Notes: generated by a model from the letters alone, not told the origin. A DNA stretch of 49,567 nucleotides from SAR202 cluster bacterium (GCA_008373205.1 RQOS01000056.1:1-49567); one strand, 5' to 3'. Numbered from the stretch's first letter, positions 27,158-36,082 are shown. Program-made: numbers and translations.

Positions 27158-27392
27158 AAAAGTTAGACGAACTGGTCAAGTACTTTCAGATGTTACCGAA
27201 AAAACTATAATTGTTGGTGTGTCTTGGTCACAAAAAGATAGACTTTATAAAAAAGCCTCAAGAAGATTAACTAGGCTTGTTGCTCATGATCCTAAAAATG
27301 AAGCAAAAATTGGTGATAACGTAATTATTGAATTCTCAAAGCCAATATCTAAAACTAAGAAATGGAAACTAGTAGAAATTTTGGAAAAATAA
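27150..27392 (+). CDS. rpsQ: 30S ribosomal protein S17
   Basis: OB-fold protein that binds 16S rRNA near the body. The 80 residues show [38 protein letters not shown] and [19 protein letters not shown], all standard for S17. The start lies inside the end of rpmC and the stop shares a base with the rplN start. Confidence 0.95.
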   Translation: MNKKVRRTGQVLSDVTEKTIIVGVSWSQKDRLYKKASRRLTRLVAHDPKNEAKIGDNVIIEFSKPISKTKKWKLVEILEK

Positions 27393-27760
27393 TGATTCAA
27401 AGAGAAACAAGATTAAAAGTTGCTGATAATTCCGGTGCACGAGAAGTGTTGTGTATAAATATAAATGGCAATAGTCATACTAAAGTAGCAAAAATTGGAG
27501 ATACCATAACTTGCACAGTTAAGGATGCACAGCCAGGTGGAAACGTTAAAATGCATCAAATTGTAAAGGCTGTCATAGTTCGAACAAAAAAAGAGTATAG
27601 AAGAAATGACGGGTCCTTCATTAGATTTGACGAAAATGCTTGCGTTATCATAGGAGATGATAATAACCCAAGAGGAACAAGAATATTTGGACCTGTAGCT
27701 AGAGAGTTACGAGATAAACAATTCATGAGAGTTGTATCTTTGGCTCCGGAGGTACTTTAA
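27392..27760 (+). CDS. rplN: 50S ribosomal protein L14
   Basis: Forms an intersubunit bridge and is the docking site of RsfS. The ORF track starts 30 bases earlier within rpsQ, but the universal L14 N-terminus is MIQ-x-ETRL-x-VADNSGA, which gives the ATG at 27392 (sharing its A with the rpsQ stop) and exactly 122 residues. Other motifs are [18 protein letters not shown] and the C-terminal [25 protein letters not shown], seen here in part. Confidence 0.96.
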   Translation: MIQRETRLKVADNSGAREVLCININGNSHTKVAKIGDTITCTVKDAQPGGNVKMHQIVKAVIVRTKKEYRRNDGSFIRFDENACVIIGDDNNPRGTRIFGPVARELRDKQFMRVVSLAPEVL

Positions 27761-27763
27761 ATT

Positions 27764-28078
27764 ATGGCTAAAATTAAAATAAAAAAAGGTGATCAAGTGC
27801 TTGTAATTTCAGGTAAAGATAAAGGGAAAAAAGGAGAAGTTCTAAGAGTTAATAAATCTGCAAACACTCTAGTTGTAGAAGGTATTAATATCTCAAAAAA
27901 GCATATAAAAAATTCTCCTAATGTAACACAAGCTGGAATCGTAGATACTGAATCACCAATTAATATTTCAAATGTTATGTTTATTGATCCTGAAAATTCA
28001 AATATTGGTAGAATCACATATGAAAAACTTGATTCAGGTAAATATAACCGAATTGTAAAAAAATCTAAAAGAAGCTAA
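27764..28078 (+). CDS. rplX: 50S ribosomal protein L24
   Basis: Assembly initiator of the 50S subunit with a KOW motif. The 104 residues contain [19 protein letters not shown] (KOW), [20 protein letters not shown] and [19 protein letters not shown]. It follows rplN by three bases, and rplE starts 14 bases downstream from a TTG. Confidence 0.95.
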   Translation: MAKIKIKKGDQVLVISGKDKGKKGEVLRVNKSANTLVVEGINISKKHIKNSPNVTQAGIVDTESPINISNVMFIDPENSNIGRITYEKLDSGKYNRIVKKSKRS

Positions 28079-28092
28079 TTTGGAGAAAAAAA

Positions 28093-28674
28093 TTGGTAGC
28101 TAATAAAACTGAAAATAAGAATCCTGAAAAACTGAAACCAAGACTTAAAGATAAGTTTAAGAATGAAATTGTCCCTGAAATGGTCAAGGAGTTCAAATTT
28201 AAAAATAATCTTATGGTTCCTAAGGTAGTTAAAACTGTAGTAAACATAGGATTAGGTGAAGCATTAGATTCTTCAAATGTTGTTCAGATTGTCTCACGGG
28301 ACCTACAACTTATTACTGGTCAAAAACCGATCGAAAGAAAAGCTAAAAAGTCTATAGCAAATTTTAAGTTGCGAGAAGGACAAGTTATAGGACTCTCTGT
28401 TACATTACGTGGAGATAGAATGTGGTTCTTCTTGGATAATTTACTGAATATGGCTTTACCTAGAGTTAGAGATTTTAGAGGTGTGTCAAAAAAATCTTTT
28501 GATGGCAATGGAAATTATTCATTAGGATTACAAGAACAGGTTATATTTCCACAGATAGATTATAACGAAATTGATAAACTAAGAGGTATGCAAATAAATA
28601 TAGTAACTTCATCTGACTCTGATACAGAGTCCAGAAAATTGCTAGAGTTACTAGGCATGCCATTTGAAAGCTAA
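28093..28674 (+). CDS. rplE: 50S ribosomal protein L5
   Basis: 5S rRNA-binding protein that contacts the P-site tRNA. The 193 residues are slightly over the usual 180 because of a charged N-terminal stretch (TTG start, [18 protein letters not shown]). Conserved: [58 protein letters not shown] and [22 protein letters not shown] precedes the TTG. Confidence 0.95.
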   Translation: MVANKTENKNPEKLKPRLKDKFKNEIVPEMVKEFKFKNNLMVPKVVKTVVNIGLGEALDSSNVVQIVSRDLQLITGQKPIERKAKKSIANFKLREGQVIGLSVTLRGDRMWFFLDNLLNMALPRVRDFRGVSKKSFDGNGNYSLGLQEQVIFPQIDYNEIDKLRGMQINIVTSSDSDTESRKLLELLGMPFES

Positions 28675-28684
28675 GGAGAAAATA

Positions 28685-28990
28685 TTGGCTAAAAAATCTG
28701 CTATTGCTAGAAATAATAAAAGAATGAGAATGGTGAATAAATACATGGATATTCGTACAGAATTGAAAGGTATTGCTAATGATCCAAAAACTTCATTTGA
28801 AGAAAAAATGGAAGCAAGGCAAAAGTTAGCTATGTTACCAAAAAATTCCAGTCCTGTTCGATTACGAAATAGATGTCAGAAGACTGGAAGACCAAGAGGA
28901 TACATGAGATTTTTTGGATTAAGTAGAATTTCAATGAGAGAGTTAGCCCTAAAAGGGCATTTGCCAGGTATTAGAAAAGGAAGCTTGTAG
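28685..28990 (+). CDS. rpsN: 30S ribosomal protein S14, zinc-free long form
   Basis: 30S head protein. AAGGAGAA followed by a TTG at 28685 gives MAKKSAIARNNKRMRMV, the normal S14 start; the ATG used in the ORF track lies inside rplE and lacks such a site. The 101 residues are of the long class with NRCQKTGRPRGYMRFFGLSRI and no CxxC pairs, so it needs no zinc. It lies in the standard spc position between rplE and rpsH. Confidence 0.95.
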   Translation: MAKKSAIARNNKRMRMVNKYMDIRTELKGIANDPKTSFEEKMEARQKLAMLPKNSSPVRLRNRCQKTGRPRGYMRFFGLSRISMRELALKGHLPGIRKGSL

Positions 28991-28999
28991 AGGTAAAAA

Positions 29000-29398
29000 G
29001 TGACAGTTCAAGATCAAATATCAGATATGATAACAAGAATTAGAAACTCTGTGCTAGTTAAACACAGTACAGTGGCGGTTAACAAGTCTAAAGTTAATAA
29101 TAAAATTTTAGAAGTTCTTTCAAATGAAGGCTTTATCTCAGAATTTGAAGAGGATGTTTCTGAAAAGACTCCAAATTATTCTATTAAATTGAAATATTAT
29201 GATGATGGTTCATCTGCAATAACAGGACTCAAAAGAGTTTCTAAGCCTGGATTGAAAATTTATGTTAAAAAAGATGAAATCCCTTCATATTTTTCAGGTA
29301 TGGGTGTTGCAATAGTTTCAACATCTAAAGGAATAATGACTGGATTAGAAGCAAAAAAACTATCCCTTGGTGGAGAAGTACTATTTTATATTTGGTAA
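29000..29398 (+). CDS. rpsH: 30S ribosomal protein S8
   Basis: Central-domain 16S rRNA-binding protein; in E. coli it represses the spc operon through the rplE start region. The start is GTG with AGAGG before it. The 132 residues include QDQISDMITRIRNSVLVKH, GLKRVSKPGLKIYVKKDEIP, and the C-terminal VSTSKGIMTGLEAKKLSLGGE. No repressor site was identified. Confidence 0.96.
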   Translation: MTVQDQISDMITRIRNSVLVKHSTVAVNKSKVNNKILEVLSNEGFISEFEEDVSEKTPNYSIKLKYYDDGSSAITGLKRVSKPGLKIYVKKDEIPSYFSGMGVAIVSTSKGIMTGLEAKKLSLGGEVLFYIW

Positions 29399-29407
29399 AG
29401 AGGAATT

Positions 29408-29965
29408 ATGAGTAGAATTGGAAATAAACCTATAGATATACCTTCAGGGGTTGATATAAAAATTGAAAAAGAATTAGTAACTATTAAGGGTCCTAAAGGA
29501 ACTTTGCAAGAGAAAATTAATTCTAAAGAAATCTCAATAAATGTTGAAGAATCTACATTAATAGTCTCAAGATCTAATGAAGATATTGAAATTAAAGCTC
29601 TTCATGGACTCTACCGATCATTATTAAATAACATGGTTACTGGAGTAACTGATGGATTTAATAAAAAATTAGAGCTAATTGGAACTGGTTATAGAGCTCA
29701 GGCTAAAGGAAAATCTTTAGAACTTAGTTTAGGATTTTCTCACTCAATCTCAGTTGAACCTATTGGAGAAAACAAATTATCTGTAGAAGAGCAAACAACT
29801 GTAATTGTTGATGGGATAGATAAAGAACATGTGGGAAGACAGGCTGCTAAGATAAGATCTCTAAGAAAACCTAATCCATTTACTGGTAAGGGTATTAAGT
29901 ATGTTGGTGAAGAGATTCGAAGGAAATCTGGTAAATCAGCTGTTGGAGCTGGAGGAACTGAATAA
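29408..29965 (+). CDS. rplF: 50S ribosomal protein L6
   Basis: Two-domain 50S protein near the sarcin-ricin loop. The 185 residues show MSRIGNKPIDIPSGVDIKIE, VTIKGPKGTL, LIGTGYRAQAKGKSLELSLG and the family signature RKPNPFTGKGIKYVGEEIRRK. It overlaps rplR by one base (TAATG). Confidence 0.97.
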   Translation: MSRIGNKPIDIPSGVDIKIEKELVTIKGPKGTLQEKINSKEISINVEESTLIVSRSNEDIEIKALHGLYRSLLNNMVTGVTDGFNKKLELIGTGYRAQAKGKSLELSLGFSHSISVEPIGENKLSVEEQTTVIVDGIDKEHVGRQAAKIRSLRKPNPFTGKGIKYVGEEIRRKSGKSAVGAGGTE

Positions 29966-30321
29966 TGAAAATGTCTAAAAAAACTAGATCTTTAGGTAGA
30001 AATAAAAGACACCTAAGAGTTAGAAAACGATTGGCTGGAACTCAGGATAGACCTAGAGTTTCATTATTTAGATCAAATAAGAATATTTATTTACAGTTAA
30101 TTGATGATAATGAAGGAAAAACTTTAGCATCTGTCTCAAGCCTAAAATCAGACAATAATTCAATGAATAAAGATTTATCAAAAAAGCTTGGAGTTGAGTT
30201 TGGTGAAAAGATTTCAAAATTAGGAATTAAGCAAGTTGTTTTTGATAGAGGTGGATACCTGTATCATGGTAAAGTTGCTGCAATTGCGGATGGTATTAGA
30301 GAATCAGGAATTGAGGTTTAA
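29965..30321 (+). CDS. rplR: 50S ribosomal protein L18
   Basis: 5S rRNA-binding protein of the central protuberance. The 118 residues show RNKRHLRVRKRLAGTQDRPR, SLFRSNKNIYLQLIDD, VVFDRGGYLYHGKVAAIADG and the final IRESGIEV. The first ATG of two is coupled to the rplF stop; a start two codons later (MSKKTRS) cannot be excluded. Confidence 0.96.
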   Translation: MKMSKKTRSLGRNKRHLRVRKRLAGTQDRPRVSLFRSNKNIYLQLIDDNEGKTLASVSSLKSDNNSMNKDLSKKLGVEFGEKISKLGIKQVVFDRGGYLYHGKVAAIADGIRESGIEV

Positions 30322-30324
30322 CAT

Positions 30325-30885
30325 ATGACTACTGAAAATAGATCATCTGATCAAAAAAATCAGAACCAAAATCAAAATCAGAGAAAAAGAGGATTTAGAT
30401 CTAGAAGAAGAAATAGAGATTCAGATGAGATTTCATTAATTGAGAATGTTATTAAGATTAGAAGAGTATCCAAAACTGTAAAAGGTGGTAGGAACTTATC
30501 TTTCAATGCAATGGTGGCTGTAGGAGATGGAGCAGGTAAAGTTGGTATCGCACTTGCTAGTGCTTCTGCCGTTCCAGATGCAGTACAAAGAGCTGTTCAA
30601 TACGCAAAAAATAAAATGATTAATGTCAATTTGAATAATACAACTTTACCTCATGAAGCAGTCTATAAGTTTGGCTCATCGAAGGTGATGCTTAAACCTG
30701 CAGCTCCTGGTACAGGATTGATTGCGGGTGGAGGAGTAAGAGCTGTCTTAGAGGCAGTTGGAGTAAAAGATGTTGTATCTAAAACATTTGGGTCTACAAA
30801 TGCTATAAATGTTGTTTACGCAACTGTTGAGGCATTGAAAGAAATGAAAGATCCTAAAAAAGAAATTGCAAGAAGAAAAAGTTAA
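30325..30885 (+). CDS. rpsE: 30S ribosomal protein S5
   Basis: Fidelity and mRNA-unwinding protein of the 30S body. The 186 residues begin with a low-complexity, hydrophilic extension containing repeated Asn-Gln (QKNQNQNQNQRKR). The dsRBD-like core includes SLIENVIKIRRVSKTVKGGR, GDGAGKVGIALA, and the C-terminal PAAPGTGLIAGGGVRAVLE with the GSTNAINVV loop. rpmD starts two bases after its stop. Confidence 0.96.
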   Translation: MTTENRSSDQKNQNQNQNQRKRGFRSRRRNRDSDEISLIENVIKIRRVSKTVKGGRNLSFNAMVAVGDGAGKVGIALASASAVPDAVQRAVQYAKNKMINVNLNNTTLPHEAVYKFGSSKVMLKPAAPGTGLIAGGGVRAVLEAVGVKDVVSKTFGSTNAINVVYATVEALKEMKDPKKEIARRKS

Positions 30886-30887
30886 TT

Positions 30888-31067
30888 ATGAAGATAAAAA
30901 TAATTCAGAAAAAAAGTAAAATTGGAATTTCTCCATCACAAAGAGCTACTTTATCTGCACTTGGTCTAAGAAAAATTGGTTCGGTAGTTGAAAAAGAAGC
31001 TTCACCTCAAATAGAAGGAATGATCAAAAAGGTAGATCACTTGGTCTCAACTGAGGAAATCAAATAA
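30888..31067 (+). CDS. rpmD: 50S ribosomal protein L30 (not in ORF track)
   Basis: Translation from the ATG at 30888 gives 59 residues: MKIKIIQKKSKIGISPSQRA, then TLSALGLRKIGSVVEKEAS and a helix ending VDHLVSTEEIK. This is the standard L30 fold and pattern, in its usual place between rpsE and rplO. It was missed by the track because of its length. The ATG lies two bases after the rpsE stop, so translation is probably coupled. Confidence 0.94.
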   Translation: MKIKIIQKKSKIGISPSQRATLSALGLRKIGSVVEKEASPQIEGMIKKVDHLVSTEEIK

Positions 31068-31088
31068 TATAATCTATAAGAGTAAATC

Positions 31089-31532
31089 ATGCCACAATTA
31101 AACGATATAAAAAGAAAAAATAAAAATACTCCAAAGAGTAATCAAGTTGGACGAGGAAATGGTTCAAAAGGAACCTATTCAGGTAGAGGTTCAAAAGGAC
31201 AACTTTCTAGAAGTGGAGGAAACCTTAACCCTACTTTTGAAGGTGGTCAATTAAGGCTAGTTAAAAAATTACCTCACATGAGAGGCTTTACCAACATATT
31301 CAAAAAGGATTATGTTGGTCTAAACTTGAAAGATTTGCTTGAGCATTTTAATGAAGATTCTATAAAGATTTCTGATTTTAAGGAAAAGGGTATTATTAAG
31401 AATAAACAAATGATAAAAATTCTTGGCGATGGAGAAATAACTAAAGCTATAAATATTGAAGTAAACTCAATTTCTTCTTCAGCTAAATCTAAGATAGAAA
31501 AAGCTGGCGGAGAAGTAAAAATTATAGAGTGA
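31089..31532 (+). CDS. rplO: 50S ribosomal protein L15
   Basis: Late-assembly 50S protein. The 147 residues begin MPQLNDIKRKNKNTPKSNQVG and carry the Gly-rich GRGNGSKGTYSGRGSKGQLSR segment, FEGGQLRLVKKLPHMRGF and a C-terminal SAKSKIEKAGGEVKIIE. It starts 21 bases after rpmD, with weak spacing for ribosome binding. secY follows after four bases. Confidence 0.96.
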   Translation: MPQLNDIKRKNKNTPKSNQVGRGNGSKGTYSGRGSKGQLSRSGGNLNPTFEGGQLRLVKKLPHMRGFTNIFKKDYVGLNLKDLLEHFNEDSIKISDFKEKGIIKNKQMIKILGDGEITKAINIEVNSISSSAKSKIEKAGGEVKIIE

Positions 31533-31536
31533 TACT

Positions 31537-32880
31537 ATGACAACTGCCACTCAATCAAATAGACCAGCACTTATTCAAGCTATAATTGACGCATTTAAGC
31601 TGTCAGACTTAAGGTCAAGAATACTATTCACTTTATTTATTTTAGTTGTTTTTAGATTCTTTGCTCATGTTCCAGTGCCTGGTGTTGATAAAGAAGCCTT
31701 GCAATCTGCATTTGATGCGAACCCTTTATTGGGTTTTATTGATATATTTTCAGGTGGAGCATTGAGGAATATGTCGATAGCTGCTTTAGGAGTATATCCA
31801 TATATTACTGCATCAATCATAATACAAATCTTGACTCCTCTTTTACCTCAATTGAAAGAATTAGCACAAGAAGGTGAGGCTGGAAGAAAAGCCATAAATC
31901 GATACACTCATTATTTAACAGTTCCACTAGCTTTTTTGCAAGGATATGGTCAGATTAATTTATTTTCTGGAGCACTAGGTCAAGGTGCTCTTAGTAATGT
32001 TGGATTTGGTGGAGGAAATAGTCTAAACACTTTAGCTATTCTATTATCAATGACAGCTGGAACAATGATTTTAGTATGGCTAGGAGAATTAGTCACAGAA
32101 AAAGGTATTGGTAACGGAATATCATTAATTATTTTCGCAGGAATAGTTTCTACGTTCCCTGCAATTGGTGCTGAATTATGGTTGTTAAGAGATCAGCCTT
32201 TTCAGGTTGGCTTATTAATTGCTTTGGGATTATTAATTATTTTTTCAATTGTTGTATTTACTGAAGCTCAACGTAGAATACCTGTCCAGTATGGAAGAAG
32301 TGTTTTTAGAGGCAACAGAATGTATAGATCTCAAGGATCATCTCATATTCCTATTAGAGTAAACTCTGCAGGAATGATCCCATTGATTTTTGCATTCTCT
32401 ATACTTGCTTTACCTGCAGTGGTAGCTTCTTATTTTGTTGATCCTGCATCAAATGATTTTTTCCCTTCTTTAGCACAATGGGTTACTATCCAGTTTGGTC
32501 CTACGGGAACTCTATATTGGGTAACAATATTCATATTAGTTGTTATGTTTACATTCTTTTACACATTAGTAGTTCATAACCAGCAAAATTTAGCTGAGCA
32601 ATTGCAAAATAATAATGGATTTATTCCTGGTATAAGACCTGGCCCCCCAACTAAAGAATATTTAATGAGAGTAATCTTAAGAATCACTTGGGGAGGAGCT
32701 ATTTTCTTAGGAATAATTGCCGTAATACCTTCCATAGCAGCATTTGTGACGGGACTAGAATCAACAACAAGTATACTGCAAAGTACTAGTTTATTGATTA
32801 TGGTAGGTGTTGCATTAGATACAATGAGACAGCTGGAATCACAGCTTCTGATGAGAAATTATGAGGGATTCGTAAATTAG
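31537..32880 (+). CDS. secY: Protein translocase subunit SecY
   Basis: Channel-forming subunit of the Sec translocon, an integral membrane protein with ten predicted helices. The 447 residues show FRFFAHVPVPGVD, DIFSGGALRNMSIAALGVYPYITASIIIQ (seen in pieces), GIGNGISLIIFAGIV, TEAQRRIPVQYGR and RVNSAGMIPLIFA, plus the cytoplasmic loop NNNGFIPGIRPGPPT. It lies between rplO and adk as in most bacteria. secE and secG are elsewhere. Confidence 0.97.
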   Translation: MTTATQSNRPALIQAIIDAFKLSDLRSRILFTLFILVVFRFFAHVPVPGVDKEALQSAFDANPLLGFIDIFSGGALRNMSIAALGVYPYITASIIIQILTPLLPQLKELAQEGEAGRKAINRYTHYLTVPLAFLQGYGQINLFSGALGQGALSNVGFGGGNSLNTLAILLSMTAGTMILVWLGELVTEKGIGNGISLIIFAGIVSTFPAIGAELWLLRDQPFQVGLLIALGLLIIFSIVVFTEAQRRIPVQYGRSVFRGNRMYRSQGSSHIPIRVNSAGMIPLIFAFSILALPAVVASYFVDPASNDFFPSLAQWVTIQFGPTGTLYWVTIFILVVMFTFFYTLVVHNQQNLAEQLQNNNGFIPGIRPGPPTKEYLMRVILRITWGGAIFLGIIAVIPSIAAFVTGLESTTSILQSTSLLIMVGVALDTMRQLESQLLMRNYEGFVN

Positions 32881-32881
32881 A

Positions 32882-33517
32882 ATGAATATTATTCTATTAG
32901 GGCCTCCTGGTTCAGGAAAAGGAACCCAGTCCTCTCATTTAGCTAAGAAATACAGCCTTAATCATCTTTCAACTGGAGACGTATTAAGATCCGAAATAGT
33001 TTCTGGCTCCAAACTAGGAAAAGAAGCTAGTAAATATATGAATGAAGGGAACTTAGTTCCTGATGAAGTCATAATTGGAATGGTATCGCAAAAATTGAGT
33101 GCAATTGATTCTGTTTTGCTTGATGGTTTTCCTAGGACCCTTAATCAAGCTAAAGCTTTAGATAACGAACTTTCAAATTTAAGTAAAACTATAAATCATG
33201 TTTTGTATTTTAATGTTCCATCGGAAGAATTGATTCAAAGGCTTTCGCAAAGGCTTTCCTGTAGAAACTGTCCAAATACTTTCACTAAGTCTGAAAATAA
33301 CCCTTCATGCAAATCTGATTCCTCTTGTGAGGAACAAGAGCTTTATCAAAGAGAAGATGATAAACCAGAGGCAATATCTATAAGGATGAAAAATTATACA
33401 GACTTAACTGAACCTCTTTTAAATTTTTACAAAGAGAAAAACTTGATGACAAATATTGATGCAAATAAATCAATAGCCGAAGTATCTGAGCAAATTGACA
33501 AAATAATACATATTTGA
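32882..33517 (+). CDS. adk: Adenylate kinase
   Basis: Interconverts ATP, ADP and AMP. The P-loop is LLGPPGSGKGTQSSHLAKK; the AMP site includes HLSTGDVLRSEI and LDGFPRTLNQAKAL, and RMKNYTDLTEPLLNFY is near the C-terminus. At 211 residues it has the long LID domain with cysteines in CRNCPNTF and SCKSDSSC. The last pair is not spaced as in the usual zinc-binding LID. The ATG lies one base after the secY stop. A hairpin region separates it from map. Confidence 0.96.
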   Translation: MNIILLGPPGSGKGTQSSHLAKKYSLNHLSTGDVLRSEIVSGSKLGKEASKYMNEGNLVPDEVIIGMVSQKLSAIDSVLLDGFPRTLNQAKALDNELSNLSKTINHVLYFNVPSEELIQRLSQRLSCRNCPNTFTKSENNPSCKSDSSCEEQELYQREDDKPEAISIRMKNYTDLTEPLLNFYKEKNLMTNIDANKSIAEVSEQIDKIIHI

Positions 33518-33520
33518 TAC

Positions 33521-33563
33521 TGTACAATCTACTATTGTTACTTATATAATAATAGTTTGTACA
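33521..33563 (+). promoter_or_regulatory. Bulged hairpin overlapping a possible internal promoter
   Basis: TGTACAA (33521) pairs with TTGTACA, and ACTATT pairs with AATAGT, with a 3-base TCT bulge and a 14-base loop; TTATTTTT follows. It could be a weak terminator. The same DNA contains TATAAT (33545-33550), 18 bases after TGTACA, so it could instead serve as a promoter for map onwards. It is the largest gap inside the superoperon (71 bp). Confidence 0.5.
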
Positions 33564-33588
33564 TTATTTTTAGGGAGAACTCAATTAA

Positions 33589-34350
33589 TTGATTACTGAG
33601 GGGTCTATTAAAACTCCAGAGCAGATCGTTTCTATGAAACATGCCTGTAAAATTGTAGCAGAAGCTCTTATGAAAGCTGAGAGTCACCTCGTAGTTGGTG
33701 CTACAACAAGAGATGTAGATGATTTTCTTAGGCATTTTATAGAAAACGAGGGTGCTAAGCCTGCTTTTTTAGGGTTATATGGATTTCCTGCAACTGCTTG
33801 TATTTCTGTAAATGAAGAAATTGTTCATGGAATACCGGGGGAGAGAAAATTAGCTGAAGGTGATTTAGTCTCAATTGACTGTGGAGCTATTATAGATGGG
33901 ATGTATAGTGATCACGCTAGAACGTTCCTTGTGGGAGAGAAAAAAGAAGAAGATAAACTGAAACTTATTTCTGTCGCCAAAAAGGCTCTTGATATTGGGA
34001 TTGAAAATTCTCACGCAGGTAACAAAATTGGTATGATTTCAAATTCCATAGAAAATTATGTACTAGGTGAAGGTTTCGATGTTGTCAGAGAATATGTTGG
34101 GCATGGTATTGGAACTCAATTACACGAACCTCCAAGTGTACCAAATTTTGGAGACAAAGATAAAGGGGCTTTATTAAGAGTAGGAATGGCAATTGCTATA
34201 GAACCAATGGTTACTCAAGGAACTTGGGAGACAAAAGTTTTAAACGATAAATGGACAGTTGTCACAAAAGATGGGAAACTATCAACTCATGTTGAAGATA
34301 CTGTATTAATTACAGAAAATGGACCTGAGGTTCTTACAAGATTAAAGTAA
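33589..34350 (+). CDS. map: Methionine aminopeptidase, type I
   Basis: Removes the initiator Met from nascent proteins with a dinuclear metal site. Metal and active-site residues lie in [19 protein letters not shown] (two Asp), [19 protein letters not shown] (His), [11 protein letters not shown] (Glu) and [12 protein letters not shown] (Glu). The 253 residues fit type Ia. An in-frame stop lies just upstream, so the TTG at 33589 is the likely start, with GGGAGA about a dozen bases before it. Confidence 0.96.
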   Translation: MITEGSIKTPEQIVSMKHACKIVAEALMKAESHLVVGATTRDVDDFLRHFIENEGAKPAFLGLYGFPATACISVNEEIVHGIPGERKLAEGDLVSIDCGAIIDGMYSDHARTFLVGEKKEEDKLKLISVAKKALDIGIENSHAGNKIGMISNSIENYVLGEGFDVVREYVGHGIGTQLHEPPSVPNFGDKDKGALLRVGMAIAIEPMVTQGTWETKVLNDKWTVVTKDGKLSTHVEDTVLITENGPEVLTRLK

Positions 34351-34351
34351 T

Positions 34352-34570
34352 ATGGCAAAAAAAGAAGCAATAGAAGTAGAAGGAAAAGTTGAAGAGGCGT
34401 TGCCTAACACAACGTTTAAAGTTGAGTTAGCAAATGGACACGAAGTTTTGGCTCATGCCTCAGGAAAAATAAGAAAAAATTATATAAGAATATTGCCTGG
34501 AGATAGAGTTTTAGTTGAGCTATCTCCTTATGATTTAACAAGAGGAAGAATTACATACAGATTCAAGTAA
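34352..34570 (+). CDS. infA: Translation initiation factor IF-1
   Basis: OB-fold factor that occupies the 30S A-site during initiation. The 72 residues are exactly the usual length. Signatures: [60 protein letters not shown] and GRITYRFK. It begins one base after the map stop and precedes rpmJ, the standard alpha-operon order. Confidence 0.97.
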   Translation: MAKKEAIEVEGKVEEALPNTTFKVELANGHEVLAHASGKIRKNYIRILPGDRVLVELSPYDLTRGRITYRFK

Positions 34571-34581
34571 TTGGAGAAACA

Positions 34582-34698
34582 ATGAAAAAGCGAACATCAA
34601 TAAAGAAAAGAAGCGCTGATGATCAGATAATCAAAAGACGTGGAAAAATAAGAATAATTAATAAAAAGAACCCAAGATTTAAACAAGTTCAAGGATAA
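34582..34698 (+). CDS. rpmJ: 50S ribosomal protein L36, zinc-free (not in ORF track)
   Basis: The ATG at 34582, preceded by TTGGAGAAAC, encodes 38 residues: [20 protein letters not shown], then [18 protein letters not shown]. The [19 protein letters not shown] part matches L36. The usual ligands CDKC, C and H are replaced by SADD, N and F, so it cannot bind the zinc ion of the C+ form. It lies between infA and rpsM as expected; the length is standard. Confidence 0.93.
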   Translation: MKKRTSIKKRSADDQIIKRRGKIRIINKKNPRFKQVQG

Positions 34699-34703
34699 AT
34701 ATA

Positions 34704-35084
34704 ATGGCAATGTTAGCTGGAGTAAATATACCTGATTCACAGAGAATTGAAGTTGCTTTAACAGCAGTTTCCGGCATAGGCAGATCAACTTCAAAGAAAA
34801 TAATATCTGATGTAGGTATTGATTTAAATACAAGAGTAAAAGATTTGCAAGAAGAAGATTTGGCAAGAATCAGAAGTGCTATTGATAGAGCTCAAATGAG
34901 AATAGAAGGTGATCTTAGAAGAGAAGTTCAGCTAAATATTAGAAGATTATCTGATATAGGTAGTTACAGAGGCTTAAGGCACAAGAATGGCCTACCTGCT
35001 AATGGTCAAAGGACTAAAACAAATGCTCGTACCAAAAAAGGTAAAAAGAAAACTATCGCAAACAAAAAGAAATTAACACACTAA
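34704..35084 (+). CDS. rpsM: 30S ribosomal protein S13
   Basis: 30S head protein contacting the P-site tRNA and the 50S subunit. The 126 residues show [58 protein letters not shown] and [20 protein letters not shown] at the basic tail. It follows rpmJ by five bases. Confidence 0.97.
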   Translation: MAMLAGVNIPDSQRIEVALTAVSGIGRSTSKKIISDVGIDLNTRVKDLQEEDLARIRSAIDRAQMRIEGDLRREVQLNIRRLSDIGSYRGLRHKNGLPANGQRTKTNARTKKGKKKTIANKKKLTH

Positions 35085-35099
35085 TAAAGTAGGATATTT

Positions 35100-35483
35100 A
35101 TGGCTAGAAATAGAACTAGAAAAAAAGAAAAAATCTTTGTTCCTCAAGGGAATGCTTACATAAGGGCAACCTTTAATAACACTATCGTTACTATGACAGA
35201 TAATAGTGGAAATGTAATATCACAAAGTAGCTCGGGAGCGAAAGGTTTTAGAGGATCAAGAAAATCAACAGCTTTTGCTGCTCAAAAAGCCGGTGAGACT
35301 GCCGCTGAGGTAGCAGTTGAGTATGGAATGAAAACAGTAGATGTATTGGTCAAAGGTCCCGGTGCTGGAAGAGAAGCTGCTATAAGAGCTATTCAACATG
35401 CGGGTATAAGAGTTGTTTCAATTAAAGACGTAACACCTGTTCCTCACAATGGATGCAGGCCCCCTAAAAAAAGAAGAGTATAG
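35100..35483 (+). CDS. rpsK: 30S ribosomal protein S11
   Basis: Platform protein near the mRNA exit. The 127 residues show [60 protein letters not shown] and the C-terminal [26 protein letters not shown] precedes the ATG. rpsD follows after 13 bases. Confidence 0.98.
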   Translation: MARNRTRKKEKIFVPQGNAYIRATFNNTIVTMTDNSGNVISQSSSGAKGFRGSRKSTAFAAQKAGETAAEVAVEYGMKTVDVLVKGPGAGREAAIRAIQHAGIRVVSIKDVTPVPHNGCRPPKKRRV

Positions 35484-35496
35484 ATAGGAATAATTT

Positions 35497-36081
35497 ATGG
35501 CAAGGTATGTAGGTCCAGTTAATAAAAGGATGCGTTTTTTGGGATTAGAAGTCCCAAGAAAACCTGGTAAAGGTCCTAAAATGAATTCTAGAAGAAGACT
35601 ATCACCATATGGGCTTCAACTAAGAGAAAAACAAAAAGCAAGATTTTTATATGGAATTCTTGAACGTCAATTTAGAAACTACTACGACAAAGCTTCCAAA
35701 GACGATGGATCTACAGGAGATTCATTACTTATTCTTTTGGAAAAAAGATTTGATAATGTAATGTACAGAACAGGAATGTTCAATACTAGAAGGCAGTCTA
35801 GGCAGGCTGTGAACCATGGACATTTCCTAATTAATGATAAAAAAGTTAATATTCCTTCATATGAAATTAAGGTTGGAGATAAAATTTCATGGAGAGAAAA
35901 ATCAAAAAAATCACCCCTTTTTGAGATTGCTACTGCCAATACTAAAAATAATGATTCTGCAAAATGGCTTTCTCTAAATCAAACTGAACTTTCTGTTCAA
36001 ATCAATAATCTTCCATCAGCTTCTGATGCTGAATTGGAGATTGATACAAGACAAATAGTTGAATACTATTCACGGAGGTAA
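35497..36081 (+). CDS. rpsD: 30S ribosomal protein S4, zinc-free
   Basis: Assembly initiator and mRNA-channel protein. The 194 residues start MARYVGPVNKRMRFLGLEVP, with no cysteines where C+ forms carry the zinc cluster. Further signatures are SPYGLQLREKQKARFLYGIL, LLILLEKRFDNVMYRTGMF and the S4 RNA-binding domain RRQSRQAVNHGHFLINDKKV. It is slightly shorter than the common 200-208. rpoA starts one base after its stop. Confidence 0.96.
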   Translation: MARYVGPVNKRMRFLGLEVPRKPGKGPKMNSRRRLSPYGLQLREKQKARFLYGILERQFRNYYDKASKDDGSTGDSLLILLEKRFDNVMYRTGMFNTRRQSRQAVNHGHFLINDKKVNIPSYEIKVGDKISWREKSKKSPLFEIATANTKNNDSAKWLSLNQTELSVQINNLPSASDAELEIDTRQIVEYYSRR

Positions 36082-36082
36082 T

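Noticed and set aside
27362-27391. Ten-residue N-terminal extension of L14 in the ORF track
   Set aside because: The universal MIQ start and the exact 122-residue length mark the later ATG as the true start.
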